DNA of 64,000 nt from VRUE01 sp963697915 (GCA_963697915.1 OY969103.1:1116001-1180000), one strand, 5' to 3'; positions 17,536-29,262 are shown, counted from the first letter of the stretch. The notes: generated by a model from the sequence alone, not told the origin. Numbers and translations are program-made.

Positions 17536-17541
17536 TACAAT
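17536..17541 (+). promoter_or_regulatory. TACAAT -10-like hexamer, 8 nt before clpB
   Basis: TACAAT matches the -10 consensus at five of six bases and is followed by CGGGCTAG and then ATG (17550). No Shine-Dalgarno is present, so transcription probably starts at or near the A of ATG and the clpB mRNA is leaderless. It would give clpB its own promoter apart from the exporter genes. Confidence 0.55.
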
Positions 17542-17549
17542 CGGGCTAG

Positions 17550-20130
<2,581 letters not shown>

Positions 20131-20135
<5 letters not shown>

Positions 20136-20197
20136 GGGCCATCCGGCAGGGGCTCCACTAGCAAGACCCGTTCCGCCCCTGCCGGATGGCCCTCAGG
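20131..20197. terminator. perfect 23-bp inverted repeat, bidirectional terminator (palindrome family C, copy 1)
   Basis: Arms 20131-20153 and 20175-20197 are exact reverse complements over 23 bp (core CCATCCGGCAGGGG / CCCCTGCCGGATGG) around a 21-nt loop. The outer ends contain the stop codons of both convergent genes (clpB TGA, and TGA of the minus-strand ATPase), so both transcripts would end in the same hairpin. A shorter relative with the core CCGGCAGGG lies at 36894-36936. Confidence 0.85.
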
Positions 20198-21548
20198 CGT
20201 AGACGTCTGCTGGTTCGATGGTGATCAGGTCGGGGTGGTCGACCTCGACGCCAGTGGCCGAGGCGAGGACGAGCTTGGCGTCGGTGGCGCCGAGCAGGTC
20301 TCTGATCTCCAACAGCCGCTCGAGGTCGGCGTCGCCGAGGGCGCGAAGCTTCGCCTCGCCGAGGGCGGCGACCCGGCCGTCGCGCATCGCCATCAGGTCG
20401 ACCTCGTGGCTGCGGCGACGGGAGCGGTCGGAAGCGGTGGTCGCGCCGACCGAGTCGACCGGACCGAGCCCGGCGGTGGCGCCACTCGCGAGGTGGGCGC
20501 GGGCGACCGACTCCCAGCGCGGGCCGAGCACCTGCGAGGGCCAGGTCGTCTCTCGCAGACCAGTCCAGACGTCGGCGGCGGCGCCGGCCTGAAGCCGCGA
20601 CCTGTTGGGCGCCACGATCGTCAGCCAGAAGCGCAGGTGGGGATCAGCGAGCTCGTAGCGATCGCGCCGCGAGCGCAAGGGGTCCGGAACCCGCTCGACC
20701 AGGCCGGCGCGCTGCAGGCCGGCGAGCGGCCTGGTGAGCGCCCCGGAGGGCAGGCCGGCGACGCGTGAGATGGCGCTGAAGGTGCGCTCGCCGGCGGCGA
20801 TCGCGTGCAGGACAGTGCGGTAGACGCCGCGCAGGGCAGATGGATCGGGCAGGTTGGCGAGATCGGCCTCGGCCGCGTCGAGCAGCGGCGAGCCGGGCGC
20901 CAGCACCTCGCCCGTCATCCACTCGTCGCGCCTGCGGCCGGGCGGCGCAACGAGCGGTCGGTAGCCGGGCAGGCCGCCGAGCGCGGCATCGACCCACAGC
21001 GCGCCGAGGGGATCGCGGAGCCCCCAGAGCTCGGCCAGGTCGGGGCCGGTGAGCGGCGCCGGGACGACGACGGCGCCGGCGCGGCCGTAGAGCGGGGCGC
21101 GTGCGTCGACGAGCTCGCTCATCACCGAGAGTGCGCTGCCGGAGAGGATCAGCCCGGGACCGACGCCCGCGTCGACATAGCGCTGCAGAAGGCTGGGCAG
21201 CGCCGGGGTGGTCTCGAGCAGGTAAGGCAGCTCGTCGATCGCCACGAAGGGGAGCTCGACTCGGGCGAGGCGATCGAGCGTGTCCGCCCAGCCCCCGAGA
21301 TCGAGCGGGCCGGCGCCGAGCCAGGCACCGAGCTCGCGGCCGAAGTCGGCGAGCTGGGCGGCGACGACGCCGGTGATCGCCTGGTAGCGACGCCCACCCG
21401 CCGCCTCGCAGAGCGCCTCGAGCAGGAACGACTTGCCGACCCGGCGCGGGCCGTAGACGACCGCGAGCCGCGGCCGGCGCTCGGCGAAGCGGGCAAGGGC
21501 TCCCCACTCGAGGTCGCGATCGACCAAGGTCTTCGGTTTTACAAGCAT
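20193..21548 (-). CDS. AAA ATPase with C-terminal DUF234-like nuclease domain
   Basis: 451 residues from ATG 21548; a TTG five codons earlier is possible. Archaeal-type P-loop ATPase: Walker A VVYGPRRVGKSFLLEAL, Walker B-like LPFVAIDELPYLL, sensor region GLILSGSALSVM, then a winged helix (GERTFSAISRVAGLPSGALTRPLAGLQRAGLVER). The C-terminal part YELADPHLRFWLTIV ... SHEVDLMAMRDGRVAALGEAK carries a D-x(n)-E-A-K pattern of PD-(D/E)xK nucleases (DUF234). Members are widespread in archaea and patchy in bacteria, often in mobile or defence settings; function is not established. TATGAT lies 6 nt before the ATG on the minus strand, in an AT-rich patch unlike the surroundings. Confidence 0.8.
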   Translation of the reverse strand: MLVKPKTLVDRDLEWGALARFAERRPRLAVVYGPRRVGKSFLLEALCEAAGGRRYQAITGVVAAQLADFGRELGAWLGAGPLDLGGWADTLDRLARVELPFVAIDELPYLLETTPALPSLLQRYVDAGVGPGLILSGSALSVMSELVDARAPLYGRAGAVVVPAPLTGPDLAELWGLRDPLGALWVDAALGGLPGYRPLVAPPGRRRDEWMTGEVLAPGSPLLDAAEADLANLPDPSALRGVYRTVLHAIAAGERTFSAISRVAGLPSGALTRPLAGLQRAGLVERVPDPLRSRRDRYELADPHLRFWLTIVAPNRSRLQAGAAADVWTGLRETTWPSQVLGPRWESVARAHLASGATAGLGPVDSVGATTASDRSRRRSHEVDLMAMRDGRVAALGEAKLRALGDADLERLLEIRDLLGATDAKLVLASATGVEVDHPDLITIEPADVYA

Positions 21549-21675
21549 TAATGCATCATACAAGGATGCTTGCTAATTGGAGGTGACTGAAAGTCGCAAC
21601 CCAGGCGGCGGCTCTTTAGGAATCGCCAAGAATTTCCGACGTAAGCTTCTACAGGGCTGCCAGGGCCTCGTACGA

Positions 21676-22524
21676 ATGTTGAGACGACGTCACATCAACG
21701 CCGATCCCCGAGGGCGCGGAAAGCGCCTTCTCTCTGTGCTTGCCGACATCGCCCGCTGGCCGTTCGAGCGGCTCGCCTGGGTGGTCGAGCGACGCCTGCT
21801 CTGGCCGCTGCGCGAGCGCGCCGCCGGCTGGGCCCCGTCGCGCAACGCACTCATGGCCACCGGCCTCGGCCTCGCCGCGGTGGCCGCCGTCGCGGTCGGC
21901 GCCCTAGCCCTCGGCGGTGAGGACGAACCGCCCTCCCAGGTCGAGGCGCCGGCGCCGGTCGCCCTGGCATCGCCCCCATCGCGGTCGGCAGAGGAGCCCG
22001 GGGAGCCGACAATGCGGGGGGCGCCGCCCACCTTCGGCGTCGGCGCGGGTGTCGGTGTCGCCAAGGCGAAGAGTGAGAGCGCGGGCGAGATCGGTGACGA
22101 AGGGACGGGCGAAGGCGAAGGCGCCGAAACCAGCGCCACGACTTCTCAGACCGGCGCCGAAGTCGCAGCCACCACCTCGAGCAGCAAGCCGGTCCCGGCC
22201 GGGCCGGTGGCGATGAAAACGGCGCGGCGCTTCGCCGAGGCCTTCGTCTTCTACGAGATTGGCGAACGCCCGGAGCGGGCGAGGACGGTCTTCTCCGAAA
22301 CGGCGACGCCGCAGCTGGCCGAAGCCCTGGCAGAACGGCCCCCGCGGCAGCCGGCCACCACCGAGGTGCCGCAGGCGCGCGTCGTCAACCTGGTGCCGGG
22401 CCCACGTGAGAACGGCGCCTACACGGTCAGCGTCTCGCTGCTGCGGGTCGGGCTGACCAGCGAGCTGCGCTTGGAGATGATGAAACAGGCGGGGACCTGG
22501 GTCGTGACGGACGTGCGTGGATGA
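21676..22524 (+). CDS. single-pass membrane protein with extracytoplasmic NTF2/TcpC-like domain
   Basis: 282 residues from ATG 21676 (TTG 21577 would add 33 poorly supported residues). A basic cytoplasmic segment (ERLAWVVERRLLWPLRERAAG), one membrane helix ALMATGLGLAAVAAVAVGAL, a Ser/Thr/Glu-rich low-complexity linker, then about 100 residues TARRFAEAFVFYEIGERPERARTVF ... ELRLEMMKQAGTWVVTDVRG that resemble the NTF2-like domain of TcpC/VirB8-type conjugation proteins. Its stop overlaps the start of a peptidoglycan hydrolase, a pairing seen in conjugation-like loci, but no ATPase or relaxase is present here. Function inferred only from layout. Confidence 0.55.
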   Translation: MLRRRHINADPRGRGKRLLSVLADIARWPFERLAWVVERRLLWPLRERAAGWAPSRNALMATGLGLAAVAAVAVGALALGGEDEPPSQVEAPAPVALASPPSRSAEEPGEPTMRGAPPTFGVGAGVGVAKAKSESAGEIGDEGTGEGEGAETSATTSQTGAEVAATTSSSKPVPAGPVAMKTARRFAEAFVFYEIGERPERARTVFSETATPQLAEALAERPPRQPATTEVPQARVVNLVPGPRENGAYTVSVSLLRVGLTSELRLEMMKQAGTWVVTDVRG

Positions 22525-24194
22525 TCCCGCGGGTCGCAGCGATGGTCTTGACCGTGGTGGCGCTCGCGCTGCTGCTGACGGCGCCCTCGGCGCTCGCCGA
22601 AGAACCGGCTGAACTGGCGACGCCGCAGGTCGAAGCGGCGCCGCCGGTCGAAGACCCGGCCGCCAGCCAACCTCCCGCCAGCCAGACCGAGGCGCCGGCG
22701 CCCGCCGTGCGGCGGGGCGACGCGCTGGCCGCCCCCGAGCCGGCGCCCGCTCCGAAGCCGAAGCCAAAGGGCAACAGCGGCGGCGTCACCGCCAAGCCGA
22801 CCCCGCCGGCGCCGGAAGCCGAAGACCGGGCGGCAACCGAGGAAAGCGGCGGCTCGGCCCCGGTCCCGCCGCCGGCGGCCTTCACCACCCCGCTCCTGCC
22901 CAGCGCCAGCTGCGGCCCGGCGGCCGTGCCGGCGATCCTCTTGCCGATCTACCAGCGCGCCTCCGACGCCTACGCGCTCGGCCCGCAGGGCCCCAGCGTC
23001 CTCGCCGCGATCAACGGCATCGAGACCGCCTTCGGCACCAACCTCAACGTCTCCTCGGCCGGCGCCGTCGGCTGGATGCAGTTCATGCCGGAAACCTGGG
23101 GCGCCTACGGGGTCGACGCCAACGGCGACGGCCTCGCCGATCCCTACGACCCCGAGGACGCGATCCACGCCGCCGCCAACTACCTCAGCGCCTCCGGCGC
23201 GCCGGGCGACTGGTACACCGCGATCTTCGCCTACAACCACGCCGACTGGTACGTCGCCGAGGTGCTCGCCGACGCCCAGTGCTTCGGCCAGCTCGGCAAC
23301 GCCGTCGCCGGCGCCTTCGAGCTCGCCCCGCGGCTGAAGGTGCTCGAGTGCGAGAGCGCCGAGCCGCGCCGCAAGCGCGTGCCGGCCACCTACCTCAACG
23401 CCTTCGAGAGCGCCGCCGCCCGCTACGACCTCGGCCGCCGCGGGGTCTGGGCGCTGGCCTCGGTCGCCCGCCTCGAGTCGAACTACGGGCGCGGCATGGA
23501 GCGCTCCGAACTGAACAAGCGCGGGCCGCTCAACCTGAGCGGCGCCGAGTGGAAGCGCTACGCGGTCGACGGCGACGGCGACGGCCGCATCCGCCGCCAC
23601 ACCCCCGCCGACTCGGCGGCGACGATGGCGCGCATGGTCTGGTCGCAGGGCGACCTGCGGGCCGGCCTCTTCGACCACAACCAGGCCAAGTGGTACGTCG
23701 ACGCCGTTCTCGCCGAGGCGACCCGGCTCGAGGGCGAGTGCGAGACGAGCACGGTCGAGTGGGCGCTGTCGCTGCCCAACGCGGTGATGGCGCCGCTCGT
23801 CTGGGAGAACCTGACGATCCTCAACGACGCGGCCCGGGCGGATCTCGAAGGCGGCGCGATCGACCCGCGGGTCGTCGGCCTGCTCGGCGCGATCACCCAG
23901 TCCCACCAGGTGACGATCTCCTCGCTGCGCTCCGACCACTCGATGTACACGGTCTCGGGCGGCGTCTCCAACCACTACTACGGCCGAGCGATGGACATCG
24001 CCGCGGTCGACGGCGTCTCCTGCGCCGACACCGCCCCCACCTCCCCCTGCGCTCAACTGGCGACGACGCTCTCCCAGCTGCCCGCCCCAGCCATGCCCAC
24101 CGAGCTGATCTATTGCTACGACGTGGACGGGCCTGGCCCCGCCTTCGCCAGGTCGGATCACTGCGACCACATCCACGCCGGCTACGACGGCTAG
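22521..24194 (+). CDS. secreted multidomain peptidoglycan hydrolase: two transglycosylase-like domains plus M15-like domain
   Basis: 557 residues from ATG 22521. Signal peptide ending LLLTAPSALA, an Ala/Pro linker to about residue 125, then a transglycosylase domain (ILLPIYQRASDAY, INGIETAFGTNL with the catalytic-type Glu, AVGWMQFMPETWGAYGVD, DAIHAAANYLSASG, FAYNHADWYVAEVL). A second, more divergent copy follows at about 285-400 (WALASVARLESNYGRGM, KRYAVDGDGDGRIRRHTPAD, FDHNQAKWYVDAVL). The C-terminus (SLRSDHSMYTVSGG, SNHYYGRAMDIAAVDG, DHCDHIHAGYDG) has the HxxGxAxD ... HxH layout of M15/VanY-like peptidases. It would cut both glycan strands and peptide stems. Coupled to the preceding membrane protein. 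Confidence 0.8.
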   Translation: MIPRVAAMVLTVVALALLLTAPSALAEEPAELATPQVEAAPPVEDPAASQPPASQTEAPAPAVRRGDALAAPEPAPAPKPKPKGNSGGVTAKPTPPAPEAEDRAATEESGGSAPVPPPAAFTTPLLPSASCGPAAVPAILLPIYQRASDAYALGPQGPSVLAAINGIETAFGTNLNVSSAGAVGWMQFMPETWGAYGVDANGDGLADPYDPEDAIHAAANYLSASGAPGDWYTAIFAYNHADWYVAEVLADAQCFGQLGNAVAGAFELAPRLKVLECESAEPRRKRVPATYLNAFESAAARYDLGRRGVWALASVARLESNYGRGMERSELNKRGPLNLSGAEWKRYAVDGDGDGRIRRHTPADSAATMARMVWSQGDLRAGLFDHNQAKWYVDAVLAEATRLEGECETSTVEWALSLPNAVMAPLVWENLTILNDAARADLEGGAIDPRVVGLLGAITQSHQVTISSLRSDHSMYTVSGGVSNHYYGRAMDIAAVDGVSCADTAPTSPCAQLATTLSQLPAPAMPTELIYCYDVDGPGPAFARSDHCDHIHAGYDG

Positions 24195-24257
24195 CGATCT
24201 GGACGCCTCCCCGCCCGCTCGCGTAACGTAGGCGCGGAACCCCCGAGAGGAGCCGCC

Positions 24258-24539
24258 ATGCCTACCTACGTGATGCTCACCAACCTGACCGCCGAGGGTG
24301 TCCGCACCCTGAAGAACAACCCGGCCCGGGTCGCCGAGGTGAACAAGGAGGTCGAGCAGCTCGGGGCCAAGGTGCTGGCCCAGTACGCGACGCTCGGCCA
24401 GTACGACTTCGTGACGATCATCGAGGCGCCCGACGAGAAGACGATGGCCAAGGTCTCGGTCGAGCTCGGCTCGCGCGGGACGATGACCAGCCAGACGCTG
24501 ACGGCGATGGCCGCCGGCGATCTCGCCGACTCCCTCTAA
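24258..24539 (+). CDS. GYD domain protein
   Basis: 93 residues from ATG 24258 with GAGAGGAG upstream. The whole protein is one GYD domain: MPTYVMLTNLTAEGVRTLK, QYATLGQYDFVTIIEAPDE (the GxYD motif) and a C-terminal GTMTSQTLTAMA. A small ferredoxin-like fold of unknown biochemical role, common in Actinobacteria and often predicted to act as a dimeric sensor or barrel. Monocistronic by position; the 94 bp after it to purD contain nothing I recognise. Confidence 0.85.
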   Translation: MPTYVMLTNLTAEGVRTLKNNPARVAEVNKEVEQLGAKVLAQYATLGQYDFVTIIEAPDEKTMAKVSVELGSRGTMTSQTLTAMAAGDLADSL

Positions 24540-24633
24540 GTAAAGCGCCGCCTCCTCTGCTCCCACGAATGCCTGGAGAATCAGATATGGACAGGGATTC
24601 GTTCCCGCGTCCGGGGGCGGCTTAGCTACGAAC

Positions 24634-25908
24634 ATGCGCATTCTGGTTGTCGGAGGCGGTGGGCGCGAGCACGCGATCGTGCGGGCACTGGCCCGCTCCG
24701 CACGCTCCCCCGAGCTGCTCTGCGCGCCCGGTAACGCCGGCATCGCCGCCGACGCCGAGTGCCTGCCCGAGGTCAGCGGCGAGGACGTCGAGGCGATCGT
24801 CGCTGCCGCGCGGGAGCGTGAGGTCGACCTTGTCGTGGTCGGTCCCGAGGCGCCGCTGGTCGCCGGCGCGGTCGACGCGCTCGAGGAGGCCGGGATTCCC
24901 GCCTTCGGGCCGAGCGCCGCGGCGGCCGAGCTGGAGGGCTCGAAGGCATTCGCCAAGGAGCTGATGGCCGAGGCCGGCGTGCCGACCGCTGCCTACGAGC
25001 TGCTGCGCAGCCGCGAGGAGGCCGACGAGGCGCTCGCCCGCGCCTCCTACCCGCTGGTGCTGAAGGCGGACGGGCTGGCGGCCGGCAAGGGGGTGCTGAT
25101 CTGCGTCGGCGAGGCGGAAGCGCGGGCGGCGGTCGAGGTCTTCTTCACAGAGCGCCGCTTTGGCGAGACCACCGTCGTGCTCGAGGAGTGCCTCGAGGGC
25201 GAAGAGCTCTCCCTGCTCGCCCTCTGCGACGGCGAGAACGTCGTGCCGCTGGCCCCGGCCCAGGACTACAAGCGGATCTTCGACGGCGACGAGGGGCCGA
25301 ACACGGGCGGCATGGGCAGCTACTCGCCGGTGCCCGGCTTCGGCCCCGCCGAGGTCGAGGAGATCGTCGACGCGGTGCACCGACCAGTGGTGGCGGCGAT
25401 GGCGGCCCGGGGCACGCCCTTCCGCGGCGTCCTCTACGCCGGCCTGATGGTCGGCCCCGACGGTCCCAAGGTGCTCGAGTTCAACGCCCGCTTCGGTGAC
25501 CCCGAGACCCAGGCGGTGCTGCCGCGACTGCGCTCGGACCTGGTCGAGCTCTGCCTGGCGACGCGCGAGCCGGGCGGGCTTGCGGGAGTCGCGGCCGAGT
25601 TCGGCGAGGACTGGGCGGTGACCCTGGTCCTCGCCTCGGCCGGCTACCCCGAGTCCGCCTCCAAGGGCGACGTGATCGGCGGCCTCGACGAGGCGGCCGA
25701 GCTGGCGGAGGTGACCCACGCCGGCACCGCGGCGCGCGAGGGCGAGATCGTCACCGCCGGGGGGCGCGTGCTCAACCTGACCGCGCTCGGCCCAACGCCG
25801 GCTGCCGCCCGCGATCGTGCGTACGATGCGAGCCGCCGGATCGCCTTCGAGGGAATGCAGATCCGCACCGACATCGCCGCCCGCGCGGTCGAGCGTGTAC
25901 CCAGTTAG
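24634..25908 (+). CDS. purD: phosphoribosylamine--glycine ligase (GAR synthetase)
   Basis: 424 residues from ATG 24634. Second step of purine synthesis: phosphoribosylamine + glycine + ATP to GAR. N-terminal MRILVVGGGGREHAIVRAL, ATP-grasp core with ADGLAAGKGVLIC, EECLEGEELSLLALCDG, PAQDYKRIFDGDEGPNTGGMGSYSP and GVLYAGLMVG, EFNARFGDPETQAVLPRL, then the C-terminal domain. Starts a plus-strand purine run (purD-purE-purB). Confidence 0.97.
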   Translation: MRILVVGGGGREHAIVRALARSARSPELLCAPGNAGIAADAECLPEVSGEDVEAIVAAAREREVDLVVVGPEAPLVAGAVDALEEAGIPAFGPSAAAAELEGSKAFAKELMAEAGVPTAAYELLRSREEADEALARASYPLVLKADGLAAGKGVLICVGEAEARAAVEVFFTERRFGETTVVLEECLEGEELSLLALCDGENVVPLAPAQDYKRIFDGDEGPNTGGMGSYSPVPGFGPAEVEEIVDAVHRPVVAAMAARGTPFRGVLYAGLMVGPDGPKVLEFNARFGDPETQAVLPRLRSDLVELCLATREPGGLAGVAAEFGEDWAVTLVLASAGYPESASKGDVIGGLDEAAELAEVTHAGTAAREGEIVTAGGRVLNLTALGPTPAAARDRAYDASRRIAFEGMQIRTDIAARAVERVPS

Positions 25909-25926
25909 ACGATCCGAGAGGAAGAG

Positions 25927-26409
25927 ATGAAAGAGATCTCAGAGGAGCCCCAGCCGAGCGGGGCGACCACGATGCCGGCGGTCGAGGAGGCGTTCGAGGA
26001 GATCGCCGTCGACGCGCCCCACGTCGGCATCATCATGGGCTCGAAAAACGACAAGCCCAAGATGCAGCCGGCCGGTGCCGCCCTGCACGAGGCCGGCATC
26101 CGCTACGAGGTGCGCGTGATGAGCGCCCACCGTGACCCCGAGCTGGTCCGCGAGTACTGCCACAGCGCCCGCATGCGGGGGCTGAAGGTGATCATCGCCG
26201 GCGCCGGGATGTCGGCGGCGCTGCCCGGCGTCGCCGCTGCCCACACCGACCTGCCGGTGATCGGCGTGCCGATCCTCGGCAAGAGCCTCGGCGGCCTCGA
26301 CGCGCTGCTCTCGGCGGTGCAGATGCCGCCCGGCGTGCCGGTCGCCTGCGTCGCCGTCGACGGCGCCAAGAACGCAGGGCTGCTCGCCATCCGGATCATC
26401 AACAGCTAG
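25927..26409 (+). CDS. purE: N5-carboxyaminoimidazole ribonucleotide mutase
   Basis: 160 residues. Class I PurE moves CO2 from N5-CAIR to form CAIR. An N-terminal extension of about 30 residues precedes PHVGIIMGSKNDKPKMQPAG. Key segments: VRVMSAHRDPELV (SAHR), IIAGAGMSAALPGVAAAHTDLPVIGVP, QMPPGVPVACVAVDGAKNAGLLAIRII. The phosphate loop reads GSKND instead of the common GSxSD, though Asp is kept. Its usual partner PurK, which makes N5-CAIR, is not in the window. Confidence 0.94.
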   Translation: MKEISEEPQPSGATTMPAVEEAFEEIAVDAPHVGIIMGSKNDKPKMQPAGAALHEAGIRYEVRVMSAHRDPELVREYCHSARMRGLKVIIAGAGMSAALPGVAAAHTDLPVIGVPILGKSLGGLDALLSAVQMPPGVPVACVAVDGAKNAGLLAIRIINS

Positions 26410-26416
26410 CCACGAG

Positions 26417-27700
26417 ATGATCCCCCGCTACACGCGTCAGGAGATCGGGGCGGTCTGGTCGCCGCAGCGCAAGATGGAGTGCTGGCTCGAGGTCGAGCTG
26501 GCGGCGACCGAGGCCTGGGCCGAGGAGGGCGTCGTGCCGCGCGAGGCGGCCGAGGCGGCGCGGGCGAGCGCCGCCTTCACGGTCGAGGCGGTCAACGAGC
26601 GCGAGAAGGTCACCGACCACGACGTCGCCGCCTTCGTCGACGTCGTCGCCGCCTCGGTCGGCGAGCACGGGCGCTGGATCCACTACGGGCTGACCTCCTC
26701 CGACGTGCTCGACACGGCGCTGGCGCTGCAGCTGCGCGACGCCGGCGAGATCGTCGTCGCCAGCGCCCGCGCGTACCGCGACGCCCTGATCGAGCGGGCG
26801 CTCGAGCACCGCGACACGCTCTGCGTCGGCCGCACCCACGGCGTCCACGCCGAGCCGACCACCTTCGGCCTGCGCCTCGCCGGCTTCGCCTTCGAGGCCG
26901 ACCGCAACCTCTCGCGCCTGATCGGCGCCTTCGAGCACCTGCGCGTCGGCAAGCTCTCCGGCGCGGTCGGCACCTACGCCGCGGTGCCGCCGGCAGTCGA
27001 GGCGCGGGTGATGGAGCGGCTCGGGCTGGAGCGCGAGGAGGTTGCCACCCAGGTGATCCCGCGCGACCGCCACGCGGTGCTGACCACCGTCGCCGCGCTC
27101 GCCGGCGCCGGGCTCGAGCGCTTCGCCACCGAGGTCCGCAACCTGCAGCGCACCGAGGTGCGCGAGGTCGAGGAGCCGTTCGCCGCCGGCCAGAAGGGCT
27201 CCTCGGCGATGCCGCACAAGCGCAACCCGATCCGCACCGAGCGGATCACCGGCCTCGCCCGGGTGCTGCGCGGCTACTCCCAGACCGGCTTGGAGAACGT
27301 CGCCCTCTGGCACGAGCGCGACATCTCGCACTCCGGCGCCGAGCGGGTGATCCTGCCCGATGCGACGATCGGGCTCGACTACATGCAGGACCTGGCCGCC
27401 AAGGTCGCCGCCGGGATGACGATCCGTACCGACCGCATGCGCGAGAACCTCGGCCACACCCACGGCGCCCTCTTCAGCCAGCGCGCGCTCACCGCCCTGG
27501 TCGAGTCCGGCCTCAGCCGCGACGACGCCTACCGGGTGGTGCAGGAGAACGCGCAGAAGGCCTGGGACACCGGCACCGAGTTCCGCCAGCTGCTCGCCGC
27601 CGCCGCGCCCGAGCTCGACCTCGACGCGGTCTTCGACTACGGGGCCTACCTGACCCACGTGCCGGAGATCTTCACCCGGCTCGAAGCACTGCGCGGCTAG
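26417..27700 (+). CDS. purB: adenylosuccinate lyase
   Basis: 427 residues from ATG 26417, eight bp after purE. Fumarase/aspartase superfamily; cleaves SAICAR to AICAR and adenylosuccinate to AMP. Seen: IHYGLTSSDVLDTALALQL, VGRTHGVHAEPTTFGLRLAGFA (His region) and the signature GSSAMPHKRNPIRTERITGLAR containing the catalytic Ser loop. Tail-to-tail with the RCC1 gene: the two stop codons share the bases CTAG. Confidence 0.96.
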   Translation: MIPRYTRQEIGAVWSPQRKMECWLEVELAATEAWAEEGVVPREAAEAARASAAFTVEAVNEREKVTDHDVAAFVDVVAASVGEHGRWIHYGLTSSDVLDTALALQLRDAGEIVVASARAYRDALIERALEHRDTLCVGRTHGVHAEPTTFGLRLAGFAFEADRNLSRLIGAFEHLRVGKLSGAVGTYAAVPPAVEARVMERLGLEREEVATQVIPRDRHAVLTTVAALAGAGLERFATEVRNLQRTEVREVEEPFAAGQKGSSAMPHKRNPIRTERITGLARVLRGYSQTGLENVALWHERDISHSGAERVILPDATIGLDYMQDLAAKVAAGMTIRTDRMRENLGHTHGALFSQRALTALVESGLSRDDAYRVVQENAQKAWDTGTEFRQLLAAAAPELDLDAVFDYGAYLTHVPEIFTRLEALRG

Positions 27701-29262
27701 CTCGCCAGCTTCAGGGTGACGCTGACCGAGCCGCCGCCGGCGTTCGCCGAACTGACCTTGATCTTCACCGTGATCTGACCCTCGGCTTTCGCGGTCACGG
27801 TGACCGACGGCGCCGCGGTCTTGCTGGCGCCGGGGGCGATCGCGCCCAGGGTCTTGCAGCCCAGCGCCTCCACCGACGACCTCGCCTTGCGCGGCACGGC
27901 CGGGCAGGCCTTGACCCCACGGGCGCGCGCCTTGCCGGTGTTCTTGACCTTGAGCTTGAGCTTGGCCGTCCCGCCGGGACGCACGGTGAGGGTCTTCGGC
28001 ACGAGCTTGGTGATCGCGAGGTTCGGCTTCTTCGGCGGCGGGGGCGGTGCGGGCACAGCGGCGATCGGCACGGGCCTAGGCGCCGGGGTGGGTTCTTCGG
28101 GCTCGAACGGGGTTTCGACCACGGTCACCGGCAGCAGGCTGCCCGTGTTGCCGCCGTTGCCGAGCTGGCCGAAGATGTTGAAGCCCCAGCACAGGGCTTC
28201 GCCGGTTTCGCGGACCGCGCAGGAGTGGGCGCCACCGGCGCTGACGTCCCAGGCGTCGGCGAGGCCGGTGACCGACTCTTTCGTCGGGAAGGGCTGGTCG
28301 ATGATTCCACCGTCGCCGAGCTGGCCGGAGGCGTTGAGGCCCCAGCACCGGGTCGGGCCAGAGGCGCGGATCGCGCAGGTGTGGGCTTCGCCGGCGCTGA
28401 TCCACTCGGCGTCGTCCAGCGGGAGTGGCACGTTGGCCGGGCCGGGGTTCACCCCGTTGCCGAGCTGGCCGTTGGAGTTCCATCCCCAACAGACCACCCG
28501 GCCCGATTTGCGGATCGCGCAGGCGTGGTAGGAACCGACGGCGATCAGGGCGGCATCGGTGACGCCACTGACCGGGACGGGGGTGGTTGCGAAGCCGTCC
28601 GTCGTGCCCTGGCCGAGTTCGCCCGAGAGGTTGTTGCCCCAGCAGACGGCCTGGCCGGATTCTTTGATCGCGCAGCTATGGCCGCGGCCCGCGCCGATCA
28701 TTTCGGCGTCGTCCAGGCCGCTGACCTCAGCCGGGGTTTTGACCGGGAAAGGGCCCGAGGTGCCGTTGCCGATCTGACCGGTGAGCCCGTTGCCCCAACA
28801 CACAGCCTGGCCGGTTTTTTTGATCGCGCAAGTGTGCTCGTCTCCGGCGCTGACTTCAACGGCGTCATTGAGGCCGCTGACCGGGGTCGGAGTGTGGCGT
28901 TGCGTCGTCGTGCCGTCGCCGAGCTGGCCCTTCAGGTTGTCGCCCCAGCAGAGGACCTGGCCGGTTTCGCGGAGCGCGCAGGTGTGGTCGCCCCCGGCGC
29001 TGACCTGGACGGCGTCGGTCAGTCCGGAGACCGGGATCGCCGTGTTGCTGGAGAAGACATCGGGGTCACCGAGCTGGCCGTTGAAGTTGTCCCCCCAGCA
29101 GAGCACTTCGCCCGAGAATTCGATCGCGCAGGTGTGGTTGTTGCCCGCGTCGATCACTGCCGCTTCGATCGGTACGTTCGCCCCCGCGGACGATGCCGAC
29201 AGCACCCCCGGGCAGAGCCCGCAGGTCAGCGCTACCACCCCCAGCAGCATCCGCAACCGCAT
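27697..29262 (-). CDS. secreted RCC1-type beta-propeller protein with C-terminal CARDB-like domain
   Basis: 521 residues from ATG 29262 (MRLRMLLGVVALTCGLCPGV signal peptide); the open frame upstream is spurious. Seven repeats of about 50 residues, each with HTCAI...G...CWGxNxxGQLG, build a seven-bladed RCC1 propeller. Each blade carries two Cys (CAI and CWG), suggesting a disulfide per blade, sensible for an exported protein. A Pro-rich linker (PAPRPVPIAAVPAPPPPP) joins a domain at about 405-521 (PNLAITKLVPKTLTVRPGGTAKLKLKVKN) resembling CARDB/adhesion folds. Probable cell-surface binding protein; ligand unknown. Confidence 0.85.
   Translation of the reverse strand: MRLRMLLGVVALTCGLCPGVLSASSAGANVPIEAAVIDAGNNHTCAIEFSGEVLCWGDNFNGQLGDPDVFSSNTAIPVSGLTDAVQVSAGGDHTCALRETGQVLCWGDNLKGQLGDGTTTQRHTPTPVSGLNDAVEVSAGDEHTCAIKKTGQAVCWGNGLTGQIGNGTSGPFPVKTPAEVSGLDDAEMIGAGRGHSCAIKESGQAVCWGNNLSGELGQGTTDGFATTPVPVSGVTDAALIAVGSYHACAIRKSGRVVCWGWNSNGQLGNGVNPGPANVPLPLDDAEWISAGEAHTCAIRASGPTRCWGLNASGQLGDGGIIDQPFPTKESVTGLADAWDVSAGGAHSCAVRETGEALCWGFNIFGQLGNGGNTGSLLPVTVVETPFEPEEPTPAPRPVPIAAVPAPPPPPKKPNLAITKLVPKTLTVRPGGTAKLKLKVKNTGKARARGVKACPAVPRKARSSVEALGCKTLGAIAPGASKTAAPSVTVTAKAEGQITVKIKVSSANAGGGSVSVTLKLAS

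Noticed and set aside
21577..21675. Possible c-di-AMP riboswitch before the wall-hydrolase gene pair
   Set aside because: Such riboswitches are common before wall hydrolases in Actinobacteria, but I could not find the conserved segments in this 99-bp leader.
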